NCBI GenBank assembly: GCA_947481635.1
Contig: CANKHJ010000026.1
Coordinates: forward strand, 1-35,633
DNA length: 35,633 nt
Source of the DNA: Bradyrhizobiaceae bacterium
GTDB lineage: Bacteria; Pseudomonadota; Alphaproteobacteria; Rhizobiales; Xanthobacteraceae
Direction of reading: 5' to 3'
The position numbers and the translations under genes are program-made. This document shows, one piece after another, positions 24,372 to 32,650 of the stretch. The notes beneath the pieces were generated by a model. The model was not told the origin of the DNA. It was given only the letters and a program-made list of their open reading frames with translations, and did no database searches. Each line of letters begins with the position of its first letter. Positions within the stretch are counted from its first letter, which is position 1.

Positions 24372-25925
24372 ATGGCCACGCCCGACTTCGACGTCGCGAT
24401 CATCGGCTACGGGCCGGTGGGCGCAATCCTGGCGAATCTGCTCGGCCTGGGTGGGCTCAAGGTGGTCGTCTTCGAACGCGAGAATTCCGTATATCACTTG
24501 CCGCGCGCGACCGCGCTCGATGGCGAGGGCATGCGCCTGTTCCAGGCGATGGGTCTTGCCGATGCGCTGCGGCCGAAGCTGAATGTCAGCCGCAACATCC
24601 GCCATATCAATTCCGAAGGTCAGCTGCTGGTGCTGCTGGAGCGCGGCGGCATCGGCCCCGAAGGCTGGAATAACGCCTACCGTTTTTATCAGCCGGAATT
24701 CGAGGGCGTGCTGCGCGCCGGCGTCGCACGTTTCCCCGCCGTCGACGTGCGGCTGCGCTCGGACGTGTTCGCGCTTGACGAGGACGACGATCACGTCCGG
24801 GTACGCTACGAGAATCTCGCCAATGGCGCGCTCGGCGCGGTGACCGCGCGGTACGTCGTCGGCTGCGACGGCGCACGCTCCACGGTGCGGCGCTTCATGG
24901 GCGCCGCGTTGCAGGACCTGCGTTCGCATGAGCGCTGGATCGTGCTCGACATGATCCTCGACACGCCGCCCGCTGGCGTGCCGGACGCCACCGACGAGAC
25001 CGGTGCGATCGTCGATGCGATCCAATATTGCATTCCGGCGCGGCCGACGACCTTCATTCCGATGCCGGGCAAGCGCCATCGCTGGGAATTCATGCTGATG
25101 CCGCATGACGACCCGGCGACGATCACGCGGCCGGAATCCATCTATGAGCTGCTGAAGCCGTGGAATATCGATCCGGACAAATCGCAGATCGAGCGCGCGG
25201 TGGTCTACACGTTCCACTCGGCGATCGCGACCCAGTGGCGCCGCGACCGGCTGCTGCTGGCCGGCGATGCCGCGCACCAGACGCCGCCCTTCCTCGGCCA
25301 GGGCATGGGCGCCGGCTTGCGCGACGTCGCGAACCTGGCCTGGAAGCTGCGCGATGTGATTGCCGGCGATGCGCCCGAGCATCTGCTGGACAGTTACGAG
25401 ACCGAGCGTATGGAGCATGTGCGCGCCTTCATCGAGCTTGCCGTCGCGCTCGGCGGCGTGATCCAGGCCACCGATCCGGAAAAGGCTCGCCAACGCGACA
25501 AGGAATTGCTCGCAAACCCGACGATGCTCAAGCCGCTGACGCCGCGGCTTGGCCCGGGCCTGCATGGCGACGCGGCTCCGCCGGCCGGAACACGGGCGAT
25601 GCAGCCGCGATTGGCCGACGGCGCCCGCCTCGACGATCGGGTCGGCTATCGCTCCTGCGTGCTGGCGCTGCCACGCTTCATCGAGACGCTGCCGCCCGCC
25701 ACGCGCCAGACGCTCGATGAATCCAAGCAGGTGCTGGTGCCCGCCGATGGCGAGGCCAAAGATTACCTGACGCGCCTGAATGCGAGCGCTATCGTGATCC
25801 GGCCCGACCGCTATATCCTCGGTGTGGCCTCGACCATTGACGAGTTAGAGGCAATCCTCGCGCGCCTTCCGATGCGTGTGAGCACACCCCAATTCCTGGC
25901 CGCAGCCGCGGCCGCCTATACCTGA
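24372..25925 (+). CDS. FAD-dependent aromatic hydroxylase, MhpA-like
   Basis: The 517-residue class A flavoprotein monooxygenase has its three signatures. GYGPVG (12-17) binds the FAD ADP part, GCDGARSTVRR (Asp166, Gly167) is the DG motif, and LLLAGDAAHQTPPFLGQGMG (295-314) is the GD motif. The length and C-terminal thioredoxin-like region match 3-(3-hydroxyphenyl)propionate hydroxylase. It would place an OH next to an existing phenol OH using NAD(P)H and O2, in the cytoplasm. It starts at ATG 24372, 14 bases after the VOC gene, whose product would then open the ring. The next gene, MetE-like, starts 12 bases after its stop. The exact phenolic substrate is unknown. Confidence 0.93.
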   Translation: MATPDFDVAIIGYGPVGAILANLLGLGGLKVVVFERENSVYHLPRATALDGEGMRLFQAMGLADALRPKLNVSRNIRHINSEGQLLVLLERGGIGPEGWNNAYRFYQPEFEGVLRAGVARFPAVDVRLRSDVFALDEDDDHVRVRYENLANGALGAVTARYVVGCDGARSTVRRFMGAALQDLRSHERWIVLDMILDTPPAGVPDATDETGAIVDAIQYCIPARPTTFIPMPGKRHRWEFMLMPHDDPATITRPESIYELLKPWNIDPDKSQIERAVVYTFHSAIATQWRRDRLLLAGDAAHQTPPFLGQGMGAGLRDVANLAWKLRDVIAGDAPEHLLDSYETERMEHVRAFIELAVALGGVIQATDPEKARQRDKELLANPTMLKPLTPRLGPGLHGDAAPPAGTRAMQPRLADGARLDDRVGYRSCVLALPRFIETLPPATRQTLDESKQVLVPADGEAKDYLTRLNASAIVIRPDRYILGVASTIDELEAILARLPMRVSTPQFLAAAAAAYT

Positions 25926-25937
25926 CCGGAGATGATG

Positions 25938-27068
25938 ATGGCCGTTTCGCGTGTTCCTACCAATGCGGTCGATCATGTCGGCAGCCTGAAGCGGCCGCCC
26001 GAATTGATCCGGGCGTGGAAAGCATGGGAGGCGGGCGATCTCGACTTCGAGGCGCTGCGCAAGGTGCAGGACGACGCCATCCGCGACGCCATCGCGCTGC
26101 AGGAAAATCTCGGCCTGCCGATCGTGACCGATGGCGAATTCCGTCGCGGCGGTTGGTCGCGCGGCTTTCTCAACGCCGTCGATGGTTTCGAGTTTCGGGC
26201 CTCCAAGCTGACCTTTCGCAACGAGGAGGGTTTCTCGACGCCGTCGCCCGCGCCGGTGGCCTCGCGCAAGGTGCGCCGCAAGCAGCCGATCGTGACCGAC
26301 GATTTCAAATTCATCAAATCGGTGGCGAAGAATCGCGCCAAGGTGACGATGCCGTCGCCGTCACACATGCATTTCGGCCAGTTCAAGGATGCGGTCGACC
26401 GCAAGGTCTATCCTGAGGTCGAGCAATATTGGGACGACATGATCGCGGTGTTCCAGCAGGAGATGCGCGATGTCTATGCTGCGGGCTGCCGCTATCTTCA
26501 GCTCGACGAAGTGCCGCTTGCTTTGCTGTGCGACGAAAGCATCCGAAAGCTCTCGCGCGACGAGGGCGACGATCCGGACAAGCTGATCGCGCTTTATGTC
26601 GATGTCCTAAACCGGGCGATTGCCGGTCGTCCCGACGATCTGACCATCGGGATGCATCTTTGCCGCGGCAACATGGAGGGCCTCTGGATGGGCGACGGCG
26701 GCTATGGGCGGATCGAGGAGGCGCTGTTCGCGAACTGCAATGTCGATGCGTTCCTGTTGGAGTATGATTCGCCCCGTGCCGGCGATTTCGGGCCGTTGCG
26801 TCACGTGCCGGCCGGCAAGCGCGCCTATCTCGGCATCGTCAGCACCAAGAACCCGGTGCTCGAATCCAGCGACGACCTGATGCGCCGGATCGACGCCGCC
26901 GCCAAATACGCGCCGATGGACCGGCTCGGCCTCTGTCCGCAATGCGGGTTCTCCAGCGCCGCGATGTCGAAATTCGCGGTGCTGCCGAACAAGGTCACGG
27001 TCGATATCCAGACGCTCAAGATCGAGCGCATGGTCGAAGTCGGCCGGCGCGCCTGGGGCCACGTGTGA
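25938..27068 (+). CDS. Core MetE-like zinc protein 2 (methionine synthase C-terminal domain family)
   Basis: The 376-residue protein is a second stand-alone MetE-type barrel. DHVGSLKRP, GLPIVTDGEF and LQLDEVPLA are present. The zinc-ligand positions are HLC (His240, Cys242), LEYDSP (Glu275) and CPQCGF (Cys336), so the metal site is complete. It lacks the MetE N-terminal half. Three ATGs stand in a row at 25932, 25935 and 25938; GGAG at 25928-25931 gives the best spacing (six bases) to the third, so I start there. The stop overlaps the thiolase start (TGATG). Placement between an aromatic hydroxylase and a thiolase argues for a catabolic alkyl or methyl transfer, such as demethylation of a methoxylated intermediate; this is inference. 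Confidence 0.9.
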   Translation: MAVSRVPTNAVDHVGSLKRPPELIRAWKAWEAGDLDFEALRKVQDDAIRDAIALQENLGLPIVTDGEFRRGGWSRGFLNAVDGFEFRASKLTFRNEEGFSTPSPAPVASRKVRRKQPIVTDDFKFIKSVAKNRAKVTMPSPSHMHFGQFKDAVDRKVYPEVEQYWDDMIAVFQQEMRDVYAAGCRYLQLDEVPLALLCDESIRKLSRDEGDDPDKLIALYVDVLNRAIAGRPDDLTIGMHLCRGNMEGLWMGDGGYGRIEEALFANCNVDAFLLEYDSPRAGDFGPLRHVPAGKRAYLGIVSTKNPVLESSDDLMRRIDAAAKYAPMDRLGLCPQCGFSSAAMSKFAVLPNKVTVDIQTLKIERMVEVGRRAWGHV

Positions 27069-28306
27069 TGAAGGTCTTTGTCGTCGGCATCGGCTCGACT
27101 GCGCTGGGGCGCGCGCCGGACAAGTCGGTGAAGGACCTGACACGCGAGGCGGTCGATCTCGCGCTGGCCGATGCCGGCGCGTCGATGGCCGATATCGGTG
27201 CGGCGTGGTTCTCCAACACCCGCCAGGGGATCATGGAGAACCAGAACACGATCCGCGGCCAATGCGCGCTGCGCGCCATGGGCTTCGAGGCGATCCCGAT
27301 CGTGAATGTCGAGAATGCCTGTTGCTCGAGTTCGACCGGGCTGAACCAGGCCTTCGCCCAGATCAAGGCCGGGCTTTGCGACACCGCGCTCGTGGTCGGC
27401 GCGGAGAAGATGTTCTATCCGGAATTGAAAGACCTGATGTTCAAGGCCTTCATGGGCGGCTGGGACGTCCACGACATGGAGCGTAGCAAGGCGACTTTGC
27501 TCGGGCTCGGCGAAGGCCTTCCGTTGCCGCCGGAGGCGAGTGCCGATACCGGGCAGCACAGCGTATTCATGGACATCTATGCCTCGCTGGCGCGGCAGCA
27601 TATGCGGCTTTACGGCACCACAGCGCGCCAGCTCGCCGCCGCGGCGTCGAAGAGTCATTTCCACGGCTCGCTGAATCCGCTGGCCCAGTACCAGCACGAC
27701 ATGAGCGTGGATCAGGTTCTCAACGACAAGCTGGTGGCCTGGCCTTTGACCCGCTCGATGTGCGCGCCGATCAGCGACGGCGCGGCGGCGTTGGTGGTCT
27801 GCTCCGAAGACGGGCTGAAACGCTTCGGCCGCGGCCGTGCGGTCGAAGTGCTGGGCAGCGCCTTGGTCAGCGGATCGAACCGCGCGCATGACGACTTGAG
27901 CCGCCATATCGGGCGCGTCGCCGCCAATCGCGCTTATGAACAGGCCGGCATCGGCCCGAAGGATATCGGCGTTGCCGAGGTGCATGACGCCTCCGCCTTT
28001 GCCGAGATCGTGCAGAGCGAGAATCTCGGGCTCTGCGCGCCGGGCGAGGGCGGCGTCATGGCCGAGCGCGGCGATACGCGACTCGGCGGCCGCGTGCCGG
28101 TGAACACGTCGGGCGGGCTGGTGTCGAAGGGCCATCCGATCGGTGCCACCGGTGCCATTCAAATTCATGAACTAGTAATGCAACTGCGCGGCGAAGCCGG
28201 CCCGCGCCAAGTCGAAGGCGCGCGGTTTGCGGCGGCGGAAAATGGCGGCGGGTTCTTCGGCATCGAGGAAGCCGCGACGGTGGTCACCATCCTGGGCCGC
28301 GCCTGA
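27068..28306 (+). CDS. Thiolase (SCP-x type acetyl-CoA acetyltransferase)
   Basis: The 412-residue protein has the complete thiolase set. VENACCSSSTG has Cys85 at the nucleophile position, followed by a second Cys86. EVHDASAFAE has His306, and NTSGGLVSKGHPIGATG has His356. This is the SCP-x-like branch, which cleaves branched or bulky 3-ketoacyl-CoAs. Unlike the other thiolase-like protein at 7891-9060, it keeps the GHP His and has no DUF35 partner. It overlaps the MetE-like stop by one base and the ligase start by one base (TGATG both times). The three are translated as a unit, and the thiolase probably releases acetyl- or propionyl-CoA from the acid activated by that ligase. Confidence 0.93.
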   Translation: MKVFVVGIGSTALGRAPDKSVKDLTREAVDLALADAGASMADIGAAWFSNTRQGIMENQNTIRGQCALRAMGFEAIPIVNVENACCSSSTGLNQAFAQIKAGLCDTALVVGAEKMFYPELKDLMFKAFMGGWDVHDMERSKATLLGLGEGLPLPPEASADTGQHSVFMDIYASLARQHMRLYGTTARQLAAAASKSHFHGSLNPLAQYQHDMSVDQVLNDKLVAWPLTRSMCAPISDGAAALVVCSEDGLKRFGRGRAVEVLGSALVSGSNRAHDDLSRHIGRVAANRAYEQAGIGPKDIGVAEVHDASAFAEIVQSENLGLCAPGEGGVMAERGDTRLGGRVPVNTSGGLVSKGHPIGATGAIQIHELVMQLRGEAGPRQVEGARFAAAENGGGFFGIEEAATVVTILGRA

Positions 28307-29799
28307 TGCAGCCGATCGAGTTCTTCTTTCGCGCAGCGCGGCGCACACCGAACGAACTCGCGGTGATCACGCCGGACCGGCGCCTGACTTTCGCTGAGTT
28401 GGCCGCGGAGGTGCAGCGCGTCGCTGCCTATCTCAATGCGCAATATCCAACGCCGCAGGCGCGGATCTGTGTCGGTTGCAGGAATTCCGTCGAGCACCTG
28501 ATTGCGATTCTCGCCGTGCTGGCAGCGGGCAAGACCTGGGTCGCGCTCAATCCGCGCAATGGCGATCCGGAATTGCAGCGCAGCGTCGAATTCGTCGAGC
28601 CGGTTGCACTGCTGGCCGATGAGGCAATGGCTGCGCGCATCGACGCCAAAGGCCTGCCGGTGCATCTGCTCGATGGTCCTGACGCCGGCACGGTGTTTCG
28701 TCATGCGCGCGACAGCAACGCGCCGTTCTTGCCGACCTATCTGCCGCTCGACGGCATCCAGGCGATCAAGTTCACCGGCGGCACCTCGGGCACGCCGAAA
28801 GGCGTGATGCAGTCCTATCGCGGTTGGAACACCAATATCGTGACGCAGCGGCAGGCCTATGGCTTCACCTCGCGGGATCGCTATCTCGTCTCCGCGCCGC
28901 TGACCCATGGCGCATCGACCTACATCCTGCCGATCCTCGGCGCCGGCGGCACCTTCGTGTTTCCGGAAGACATCAAGCCCACCGCGTTGATCCACACCAT
29001 CGCCGAGCATGCGGTGACGACCCTGTTCGCCCCGCCGACCATGGTCACCATGCTGGTCGAGGCCGCACGAGCCAGCGGCGAGCCCACGCCGTCGCTGCGC
29101 CACCTGATCTATGGCGGCGCCGCGATGCGCCCGAACCGCATCCAGGAGGCGCAGGAGGTGTTCGGCCCGGTCATTGCCGCGACCTATGGCCAGACCGAGG
29201 CGTCGCAGGTGATCAGCATCCTGAGCGCGGCGGAGCTGATGCAACCGGAGCTCATGACCTCCGTCGGGCGGCCCAGCCTGTTCACCGACGTCGCCATCAT
29301 GGACAAGGACGGCCGTCTGTTGCCGGCCGGAGAACACGGCGAGATCGTGGTGCGCGGCGACCTGATCATGAACGGCTATTGGCGCATGCCGGACCAGACC
29401 GCCGCGACCATCATCGACGGCTGGCTGCATACCGGCGACCTCGGCCTGTTCGACGAGCGCGGCTACCTGTTCCTGCGCGACCGGCTGCGCGAAGTGATCA
29501 TCACCGGCGGCTTCAACGTCTATCCGAGCGACGTCGAGACGGTGCTGTCGAAACACCCCTCGGTGGCGCAATGCGCGGTGATCGGCATTCCCGACGACCG
29601 CTGGGGCGAGGCGGTCCATGCGGCGGTCGAGCCACGTGACAATGCCGAGATCGACGCGCAAGCGCTGATCGCCTTCGTCAAGCAGGAGCTTGGTTCGGTC
29701 AAGGCGCCGAAGGCGATCCACGTGTTTGCGTCGCTGCCGATGAGTTCGGTGGGGAAGATCTTGAAGACCGAAGTGCGCGAGCAGATCCTCAAGAGATAA
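28306..29799 (+). CDS. AMP-forming acyl/aryl-CoA ligase
   Basis: The 497-residue ANL-superfamily enzyme has the P-loop TGGTSGTPKGV (157-167), the adenine motif YGQTEA, GWLHTGDLG, the hinge region DRLREVIITGGFNVYPSDVE, and the catalytic Lys484 in SSVGKILKTEV. It converts a carboxylic acid to its CoA thioester through an acyl-AMP, probably the acid processed by the upstream thiolase; sequence does not tell fatty from aryl acid. It is the last gene of the VOC operon, starting inside the thiolase stop codon, and is followed by a palindromic element facing IclR-2. Confidence 0.94.
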   Translation: MQPIEFFFRAARRTPNELAVITPDRRLTFAELAAEVQRVAAYLNAQYPTPQARICVGCRNSVEHLIAILAVLAAGKTWVALNPRNGDPELQRSVEFVEPVALLADEAMAARIDAKGLPVHLLDGPDAGTVFRHARDSNAPFLPTYLPLDGIQAIKFTGGTSGTPKGVMQSYRGWNTNIVTQRQAYGFTSRDRYLVSAPLTHGASTYILPILGAGGTFVFPEDIKPTALIHTIAEHAVTTLFAPPTMVTMLVEAARASGEPTPSLRHLIYGGAAMRPNRIQEAQEVFGPVIAATYGQTEASQVISILSAAELMQPELMTSVGRPSLFTDVAIMDKDGRLLPAGEHGEIVVRGDLIMNGYWRMPDQTAATIIDGWLHTGDLGLFDERGYLFLRDRLREVIITGGFNVYPSDVETVLSKHPSVAQCAVIGIPDDRWGEAVHAAVEPRDNAEIDAQALIAFVKQELGSVKAPKAIHVFASLPMSSVGKILKTEVREQILKR

Positions 29800-29801
29800 T
29801 A

Positions 29802-29957
29802 CGCGACTCTCTCGATTGTCGTCGCCCGGCTCGACCGGGCGACGCAGTAAACGCCGGCCGGGCGTACGAACACGCGTCCTACCAACAATTGCCGTTCGGT
29901 GAGTACTGGATCGTCGGCTTTCGGCTTTCGCGGACGATGACAATCGAGAGCGTCGCG
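29802..29957. repeat. Composite palindromic element in a convergent gap
   Basis: A 22-base arm at 29802-29823 (beginning CGCGACTCTCTCGATTGTC) pairs with 29936-29957 with two mismatches, enclosing the whole gap. Inside, CGTCGCCCGG (29820-29829) and CCGGGCGACG (29835-29844) form a perfect 10-bp hairpin with loop CTCGA. The right arm touches the IclR-2 stop codon. It lies between the ends of the ligase and IclR-2 genes and may act as a two-way transcription block; its form suggests a REP-type mobile palindrome. Confidence 0.7.
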
Positions 29958-29958
29958 C

Positions 29959-30738
29959 TCACGCCACGTGCAACGCCTGAATGCTGCGCTCGATTCCCGC
30001 GCCGGCTTCCTTCAGCGCCGGCACCAGGTGCTCCAGCAATTCTTCCCGCGACACCGCCGACCGGAAATAGGTCAGGCCAACCGTCGCCAGCACGCGGCCG
30101 TCATTCATGATCGGCACCGCGACCGTATTGGACGACCGCGGTTCCGCGTGCGCAATGCGCTCGGCGTATCCTTTGCTGCGGATCGAGCGCACCATCTGCT
30201 GCACGACTTTCGGCAGATCCTTCGGCCGGTCCTCGGGGTCCTGTGACGAGGCCAGCATGCGCACCAGCAATTGTCGCTCGTCGCGCGGGCAATAGGCGAG
30301 ATAGGCCCGCCCCAACCCGCGCGACATCAGGCTGAGCCGCATGTTGATCGTCGCATGGAACGGCGATACCGGGCTGTCCGCGATGGTGCTGAAGCGCACC
30401 ACCACTGCGTCCTTCTCCAGCAGCGCGATCGCGACCGGCCATTTCAGCGTGCGGGTGAGGCCGATCGCCCAGGGCCGCGCGGCCTCGATCACCATCGGCG
30501 CGCCGTGGAAGCCGCTGCTCAGCGTCGCGACCTGCGACGTGACCTGATAGCCGCGCAGCCGGTGGTCGCTCGCGACATAGCCCGACGCCATCAGCGTCTC
30601 GAGCAGCCGCACGATGGTCGGCTTGGGCAGGCCGGTGCGGTGATGCAGTTCGCCGACGGTGGTCACGCGCTGCTTATTGAGCTCGGCTAGCAATCCGAGT
30701 GCGCGCTTAACCGATTGGACGGGCGGAAACGACGGCAT
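29959..30738 (-). CDS. IclR-family transcriptional regulator 2
   Basis: The 259-residue protein has the winged HTH (about 5-65; TTVGELHHRTGLPKPTIVRLLETL would be the helix pair, positions 26-49). The effector domain has MRLSLMSRGLGRAYLAYCP, NTVAVPIMNDGRVLATVGLTYF and a normal short C terminus. The layout resembles MhpR-type activators of aromatic catabolism. It is the last gene of the minus-strand operon that starts at 34385, only 23 bases after the quinone oxidoreductase stop, so it is probably co-expressed with the genes it controls. The perfect palindrome at 34481-34507 in that operon's promoter region is its likely target. It shares the LP-[RK]-PT and RLLETL recognition-helix residues with IclR-1. 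Confidence 0.94.
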   Translation of the reverse strand: MPSFPPVQSVKRALGLLAELNKQRVTTVGELHHRTGLPKPTIVRLLETLMASGYVASDHRLRGYQVTSQVATLSSGFHGAPMVIEAARPWAIGLTRTLKWPVAIALLEKDAVVVRFSTIADSPVSPFHATINMRLSLMSRGLGRAYLAYCPRDERQLLVRMLASSQDPEDRPKDLPKVVQQMVRSIRSKGYAERIAHAEPRSSNTVAVPIMNDGRVLATVGLTYFRSAVSREELLEHLVPALKEAGAGIERSIQALHVA

Positions 30739-30761
30739 TCAGCCTCGCTGGTGCGCGGACT

Positions 30762-31772
30762 TCAGGCTTGGGCAGAACTATAAAGGTCTTCCGCAACGAC
30801 GAGAACGACTTTGCCGACCTGCTGGTTCGCATCCAGCACCGCATGCGCGTCGGCAACCGCGGCGAATGGAAAGGTCGCGTGGATATTCGTCTTGATCCGC
30901 CCGGCCTCGAGCAGCGGCCAGACCTGTTCGACCAGCTCGCGCGCGATACGGCCCTTATATTCGGGCGGGCGTGGCCGCAGCGTCGAGCCGGTGAGCGTGA
31001 GGCGGCGGCGTACGATATTGCGCACATTCACTTCCGCCGTGGCGCCGAGATGGCTTGCGAGCAGCACCAGCCGGCCGTCAAACGCCAGCAGGTTGAGCTG
31101 GCGTTCGGTATAGTCTCCGGCCTGCCCGTCGATGATCACGTCGACGCCGCGCCCGCCGGTAAGTTGCCGGATCTCGGCGGACCAGTCGCTGGTCTTGTAA
31201 TTCACCGCCGCTTCCGCGCCGAAGCTCCGGCAGATCTCGCATTTCTCGTTGGTCCCCGCGGTCGCGAGGACCCGCGCGTTGCGCAGTTCGCGCGCGATCT
31301 GCATCGCGGCCATGCCTACTCCGCTGGTGCCGCCTTGCACCAGCAACGTCTCTCCTTCCGCCAGCCGGCCGAGCCAGATGACGTTGTTCCAGACGGTGAA
31401 GAAGGATTCCGGCAGCGATGCCGCTTCGACGAAGCTGAAGCCCTTCGGCAGCGGCATGCATTGCACCGCCGGCACCGCGCAATACTCGGCATAGCCGCCG
31501 CCATTGACCAGCGCGCAGACGGCATCGCCGACCCTCGGCCAAGCGACGCCGTCGGCAACCTTATCGACCACACCTGCGACATCGAGGCCGAGAATATCGG
31601 TGGTGCCCGGCGGCGGCGGATAGAGGCCGCGACGCTGCTGCACGTCGGGCCGGTTCACGGCCGCGGCGGCGACGCGGATCAGAACGTCGCCCGTAGCGAT
31701 GGCCGGAATGGGCATGTCGACGATCGAGAGGACTTCGGGTCCACCCGGCTGCTTCACCACGACGGTTTTCAT
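30762..31772 (-). CDS. NAD(P)H:quinone oxidoreductase (zinc-independent MDR family)
   Basis: The 336-residue protein is a medium-chain reductase of the PIG3/quinone oxidoreductase type. It has an N-terminal GroES-like domain (AAAAVNRPDVQQRRGLYPPPPG, given here only as positions 33-54 in key part VNRPDVQQRRG). The nucleotide loop is QGGTSGVGMAAMQIA, and a late segment is LTGSTLRPRPPEYKGRIA. Catalytic and structural zinc cysteines are absent, as expected. It would reduce quinones or enoyl/enone intermediates with NADPH. ATG at 31772 is the family start; the frame upstream to 31991 lies in the cupin gene. A 20-base gap separates it from the cupin stop, and the IclR-2 gene follows. Confidence 0.92.
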   Translation of the reverse strand: MKTVVVKQPGGPEVLSIVDMPIPAIATGDVLIRVAAAAVNRPDVQQRRGLYPPPPGTTDILGLDVAGVVDKVADGVAWPRVGDAVCALVNGGGYAEYCAVPAVQCMPLPKGFSFVEAASLPESFFTVWNNVIWLGRLAEGETLLVQGGTSGVGMAAMQIARELRNARVLATAGTNEKCEICRSFGAEAAVNYKTSDWSAEIRQLTGGRGVDVIIDGQAGDYTERQLNLLAFDGRLVLLASHLGATAEVNVRNIVRRRLTLTGSTLRPRPPEYKGRIARELVEQVWPLLEAGRIKTNIHATFPFAAVADAHAVLDANQQVGKVVLVVAEDLYSSAQA

Positions 31773-31792
31773 GTGAAGCGCCTGCGCTTTAT

Positions 31793-32635
31793 CTAGTTCG
31801 TCGACGGCATCGGATATTCGTCGGCATTCAGCACCAGGCCCGGCTTCTTGGAGAAATCCATCCGCGGGGGCGCGAAGATGTCGATCAGCCAGGAGCGCTC
31901 GTCGCCGATGTTGCGGCTGGTATGCAGCACCTTGGATGGGATCACCACCACCGAGGGACTGCCGACTTCGAGATGCTCGTCTTCGCGCCAATCGGCTTTG
32001 TCGGTGGTCCAGGGATAGCGCATGTGATGCACGTAGGTGCCTTCTAGCAGCAGCGAGGCCTGCTCGAAATCGTCATGCGAATGCGGTGAGAGCTTGGTGG
32101 TGTCGCGCGGCGCATTGCGTTTGGTCAGCACGTTGATCATCAGGTTGGTGGTGCGGAACAGCCGCATGTTGGTGTCGGGCTTGTCGTAGGAATACGGCTT
32201 GTAGCTGCGCAGCTTGAAGCCGGCCGGCGGCGCGGGCCATGGCGCGAGCGGCGCGACGTCCGGAGCTCCGTTGGCATAGACGGCGGAATTGGCGGCGGCA
32301 GCGGCCATGTCGGTCGCCTGGTTCGAAAACACCCGTACGATCCGGCCGTCGCCCGCTGCGATGACATTGCTCGCGCCCGGCGGCACGATGGTCAGCGACT
32401 CGTCCGCGACAGCGATGCTGTCATTGCCGGCACGGATGGTGGCGCCGGTGCCCGAGAGCAGCACCACATATTCATCGGGATTGGTGTCGCGGGCGAGCAC
32501 GGCGCCGGCCTTCACCTCGGAAATCGCCACCACGAAATTCGCGCCGCGCGTGATCCAGGTGCGGCTTCCCGCGTCCGTGACCTGTGGCGCCGAGTCATAA
32601 GCCGTGCCGCAGCTTGCTGCCCTGATCTTGCTCAC
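31793..32635 (-). CDS. Bicupin domain protein with one intact metal site
   Basis: The 280-residue protein has two cupin barrels. The second (about 150-260) has the metal motif SPHSHDDFEQ with His185, His187 and Glu191, and VLHTSRN with His238. The first (about 30-115) keeps the fold pattern EYVVLLSGTG...TIVPPG but lacks the histidines, so it is probably structural. Such proteins include gentisate-like dioxygenases, isomerases and unclassified lyases; I cannot choose. I start at GTG 32635 because GGGAGG lies eight bases upstream; the TTG at 32641 would be too close to that site. It stands between an HpcH/HpaI aldolase (15-base gap) and a quinone oxidoreductase, which suggests a step on a ring-cleavage product. 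Confidence 0.85.
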   Translation of the reverse strand: MSKIRAASCGTAYDSAPQVTDAGSRTWITRGANFVVAISEVKAGAVLARDTNPDEYVVLLSGTGATIRAGNDSIAVADESLTIVPPGASNVIAAGDGRIVRVFSNQATDMAAAAANSAVYANGAPDVAPLAPWPAPPAGFKLRSYKPYSYDKPDTNMRLFRTTNLMINVLTKRNAPRDTTKLSPHSHDDFEQASLLLEGTYVHHMRYPWTTDKADWREDEHLEVGSPSVVVIPSKVLHTSRNIGDERSWLIDIFAPPRMDFSKKPGLVLNADEYPMPSTN

Positions 32636-32650
32636 GCTCAAATCCTCCCT

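Noticed and set aside
25932-27068. Housekeeping methionine synthase MetE
   Set aside because: The protein is half the length of MetE, lacks its N-terminal domain and is embedded in an aromatic-type operon.
28165-29943. A 592-codon open frame on the minus strand opposite the CoA ligase
   Set aside because: The plus strand carries a complete ANL ligase with all motifs; the antisense product is low-complexity and matches nothing.
31793-32635. Assignment of the bicupin as gentisate 1,2-dioxygenase
   Set aside because: Only the second barrel has the metal histidines, the protein is shorter than usual gentisate dioxygenase, and the active-site region did not give a recognisable match.
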